Source: Pirellulaceae bacterium
GTDB lineage: Bacteria; Planctomycetota; Planctomycetia; Pirellulales; Pirellulaceae
Reading direction: 5' to 3'
Assembly: GCA_011087765.1 (NCBI GenBank)
Contig: JAALLA010000023.1
Location: 1-35,899 of the forward strand
DNA length: 35,899 nucleotides
This document shows, piece after piece, positions 33,933-35,899 of the stretch. Both the position numbers and the translations under genes were made by a program. Under the pieces are notes generated by a model. It was not told the origin of the DNA. It saw only the letters and a list, made by a program, of their open reading frames with translations, and did no database searches. Position 1 is the first letter of the stretch. Every line of letters starts with the position of its first letter.

Positions 33933-35819
33933 CTAATCGTCATCTTCCTCACCGAGTCCAACCATTTCCAGCAACTTTAGCGCATTGGTTGTTTCGGCGA
34001 TTCCCTGCCTCATCTGGTAATCGAATGTCATCGTCCGAACACCATCGACATCTTCGAACTGTTCCGCAAAGTGGACTGTTTGGCAGGCAACCGCCAGGTC
34101 ATCCGTAGTTGCCAAGTCCAGGTCGTGAGTTGAAATTGCACCAATCGCGTTTCCATCAATTAACTTTCGAACGACTCGACTCACGGCAATTTGCCGCTCC
34201 CGCGAGTTCGTACCCTGAAGGATTTCGTCTAACAAAAACAACATTCGCTTGGGATTGTTGGCATCGTGCTTTTTCGCAGTGTCAACGATCGCCTTCAAGC
34301 GTTTCAGTTCGGCCATAAAAAACGAAACGCCATCTGCGAGTGAATCCGCGATTCGCATGCTTGTTTCAATATGCAACGGCGGCAAAGAGAAACTCTTTGC
34401 ACACACAACGCTACCCATTTGGGCCAGAACGATGTTTACACCCACACTTCGGAGCAGCGTACTCTTTCCTGACATATTGGATCCAGTGACCAATAAAACC
34501 GTTCCGGGCGGCCCTAACTGGACATCATTGGCAACCCGATCCTCGTTCAACAGAGGATGCCCAACGCTGGTTCCTTTAACGATGGCTGCCGTATTGTCAT
34601 CAACAGAATTAACTTTTGGAAAAACCCATTCCGGTTCATCCGCGGCCAGTTTGGCAAGAGAACATAGCGCCTCCCACTCACCTAAATCACTAAACCACCC
34701 CCGCGCCCTGTCACCCGTTCGACTTTTCCACTTCTCCATCATGAACAGCACATGAGCGTCCCAGAAAAACAAAAACTCTAAAATGATATAGAGAATAAAC
34801 CCCATTCCATTTCGCATATTTGCTAAGAAAACAAGGCCTCCCAACTTATGCATGTTGGGCTGAGCACCGTCGTCGGTACGCTGGATACGCTTTTGTAAAC
34901 TCTTTAGTTTTTCTGATTTCGCTGGAAACTGAGACGCCATATCAAATAAAGAAATATAATTTGCAGCCTGATCGCTTCGCGACGCAATGAGATTAAAGTC
35001 ATCGTGGATCCCTCCTGCAAACAAAATCGATAGTCCAAAATTGACCGCACAGGCGGCGAGCAACATCGAACCACCCACCATCGCGGGAGCAAATCCCAGC
35101 ACTAACAAAACGATCGCCAACAGGGAGACAATCGAAGTCATTCTTGAAACCAAGATCACCCAACCACGGTTCGCAAACCAGGAAGGGCTCTCGCACCACT
35201 CGACAAACCGACTCGGCCCGGAACGTGCGACTGATAATTGCTCACAGAGCAAACGAAATTGAAGTCTCCATTCAAATTCTGGTTTTAATTCAGCGACCGC
35301 CTGTTGTCGCAGGGCGATTTCATCGGAAAGGGCTCCATCGACAATCCATCGCTTCAACGTATCCGTACCAAGTGGCGTGCGCGTGATGCCCAGCAACTTG
35401 TACACCGAACTGTCTCCCAGCAAATCAAGGTCTTTCGAAATCGGAGCAAACCGAACTGGCGTATCAATCGGTTCTACTGAAATATCATTCCATTGGCGAT
35501 GACAACGGGCGAGCGACTCTTCGTGCATTTTTGAAAGAATCGTAGAGAGACGCAATTCTGTTTGCATTTTCTCGTGGATAAAAGCCACAACCAAAAACCC
35601 AATGAACAGTCCGCCGCTGAGACAATAAAACAACAACCCGAATCCCCAGGCGTCGGCTGCCCCCATCAACAAACTGGCGAAAAAGGATAAGAGCATTCCG
35701 CCCCGCAGGTACGCAACACTACTCCACCGACCAGCGCATCGTTTTACGGTTTCCTGCTCATGATTGAGCTTGCCCTGATAGTAATCCAGTACTTCTTTTC
35801 TAGACTGCGGACAATTCAT
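33933..35819 (-). CDS. Membrane-anchored MutS-like ATPase (MutS domain V, no mismatch-recognition domain)
   Basis: This 628-residue protein ends in a MutS-family ATPase domain (about 420-600): Walker A TGSNMSGKST (445-454), Walker B LFLLDEI (527-533), the TNSRER motif (537-542) and STHDLDL (563-569). Its N-terminal half has two hydrophobic helix pairs (about 42-82 and 222-270), another at about 330-355, and helical MutS core segments. There is no mismatch-recognition domain I and no MutS2 Smr domain, so it is unlikely to act in classical mismatch repair; membrane placement suggests another role. I chose the ATG at 35819. The frame stays open for 26 more codons toward the window edge, so a longer start cannot be excluded. 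It is convergent with the synthase-like gene, 25 bp apart. Confidence 0.85.
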   Translation of the reverse strand: MNCPQSRKEVLDYYQGKLNHEQETVKRCAGRWSSVAYLRGGMLLSFFASLLMGAADAWGFGLLFYCLSGGLFIGFLVVAFIHEKMQTELRLSTILSKMHEESLARCHRQWNDISVEPIDTPVRFAPISKDLDLLGDSSVYKLLGITRTPLGTDTLKRWIVDGALSDEIALRQQAVAELKPEFEWRLQFRLLCEQLSVARSGPSRFVEWCESPSWFANRGWVILVSRMTSIVSLLAIVLLVLGFAPAMVGGSMLLAACAVNFGLSILFAGGIHDDFNLIASRSDQAANYISLFDMASQFPAKSEKLKSLQKRIQRTDDGAQPNMHKLGGLVFLANMRNGMGFILYIILEFLFFWDAHVLFMMEKWKSRTGDRARGWFSDLGEWEALCSLAKLAADEPEWVFPKVNSVDDNTAAIVKGTSVGHPLLNEDRVANDVQLGPPGTVLLVTGSNMSGKSTLLRSVGVNIVLAQMGSVVCAKSFSLPPLHIETSMRIADSLADGVSFFMAELKRLKAIVDTAKKHDANNPKRMLFLLDEILQGTNSRERQIAVSRVVRKLIDGNAIGAISTHDLDLATTDDLAVACQTVHFAEQFEDVDGVRTMTFDYQMRQGIAETTNALKLLEMVGLGEEDDD

Positions 35820-35899
35820 TGTGCTTCTAATATCCCGTGTACCGTTGTTTAACACCAATGCTCCAACCGCCTGAACGATCGCTCCGGCATCTTTCAACT
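35820..35899. other. Upstream edge of the MutS-like gene
   Basis: This short segment holds the upstream part of the open frame of the MutS-like gene, or its promoter. The window ends here, so I cannot tell which. Confidence 0.4.

Noticed and set aside
33933-35819. MutS or MutS2 mismatch-repair gene
   Set aside because: The mismatch-recognition domain of MutS and the Smr domain of MutS2 are absent and there are membrane helices.
1-35899. Mobile element, prophage or CRISPR array
   Set aside because: I saw no transposase, integrase, phage gene, direct-repeat/spacer pattern or target-site duplication.

Overview
The window looks like a piece of a planctomycete chromosome (Planctomycetota, probably the Pirellulales side). 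The grounds are three secreted DUF1080 (3-keto-disaccharide hydrolase-like) proteins, secreted CotH and esterase proteins that carry EF-hand calcium loops, a PDZ protein with HEAT-like and leucine-rich stretches, a fused rhamnulose-1-phosphate aldolase/lactaldehyde dehydrogenase, and many genes without a clear Shine-Dalgarno. This is inferred from gene content; there is no rRNA or marker phylogeny in the window. I see no insertion sequence, integrase, CRISPR array or prophage.

Layout. 0.3-1.2 kb: tRNA-Val(UAC) with its own promoter and terminator, and a secreted haem-motif/fasciclin protein. 1.5-7.4 kb: a small zinc-ribbon protein, a two-gene surface-polysaccharide unit (O-antigen ligase/polymerase with TPR tail, then a WecA/MraY-type phosphoglycosyltransferase), and an unknown two-helix membrane protein. 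7.8-9.4 kb: a stand-alone response regulator and the fliW-csrA pair. 9.6-11.9 kb: a secreted PDZ protein and tRNA-Leu(UAA) with a strong terminator. 12-20 kb: a minus-strand block of mostly exported proteins (an SDR dehydrogenase, two DUF1080 proteins, an EF-hand esterase, an EF-hand/CotH/lamin-tail protein). 20.3-27.2 kb: a sugar-to-lactate module, rhaB and rhaEW on the minus strand, divergent from lutABC on the plus strand. 27.3-30.1 kb: a membrane glycosyltransferase facing a thioester-reductase-like SDR with an SCP2-like tail. 30.4-35.8 kb: a third DUF1080 protein, ispH divergent from a squalene/phytoene-synthase-like gene with damaged catalytic motifs, and a membrane-anchored MutS-like ATPase.

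How the genes fit together. The clearest pathway is L-rhamnose use: RhaB phosphorylates L-rhamnulose, the RhaE part of RhaEW splits rhamnulose-1-phosphate into DHAP and L-lactaldehyde, the RhaW part oxidises the aldehyde to L-lactate, and LutABC oxidises L-lactate to pyruvate. The two halves share one 186-bp divergent control region that holds a candidate promoter and operator. The isomerase RhaA and a transporter are not in the window. The exported DUF1080, esterase and CotH proteins next door suggest polysaccharide use, but that link is inference. The most unusual item is the degenerate squalene-synthase homologue divergent from ispH.
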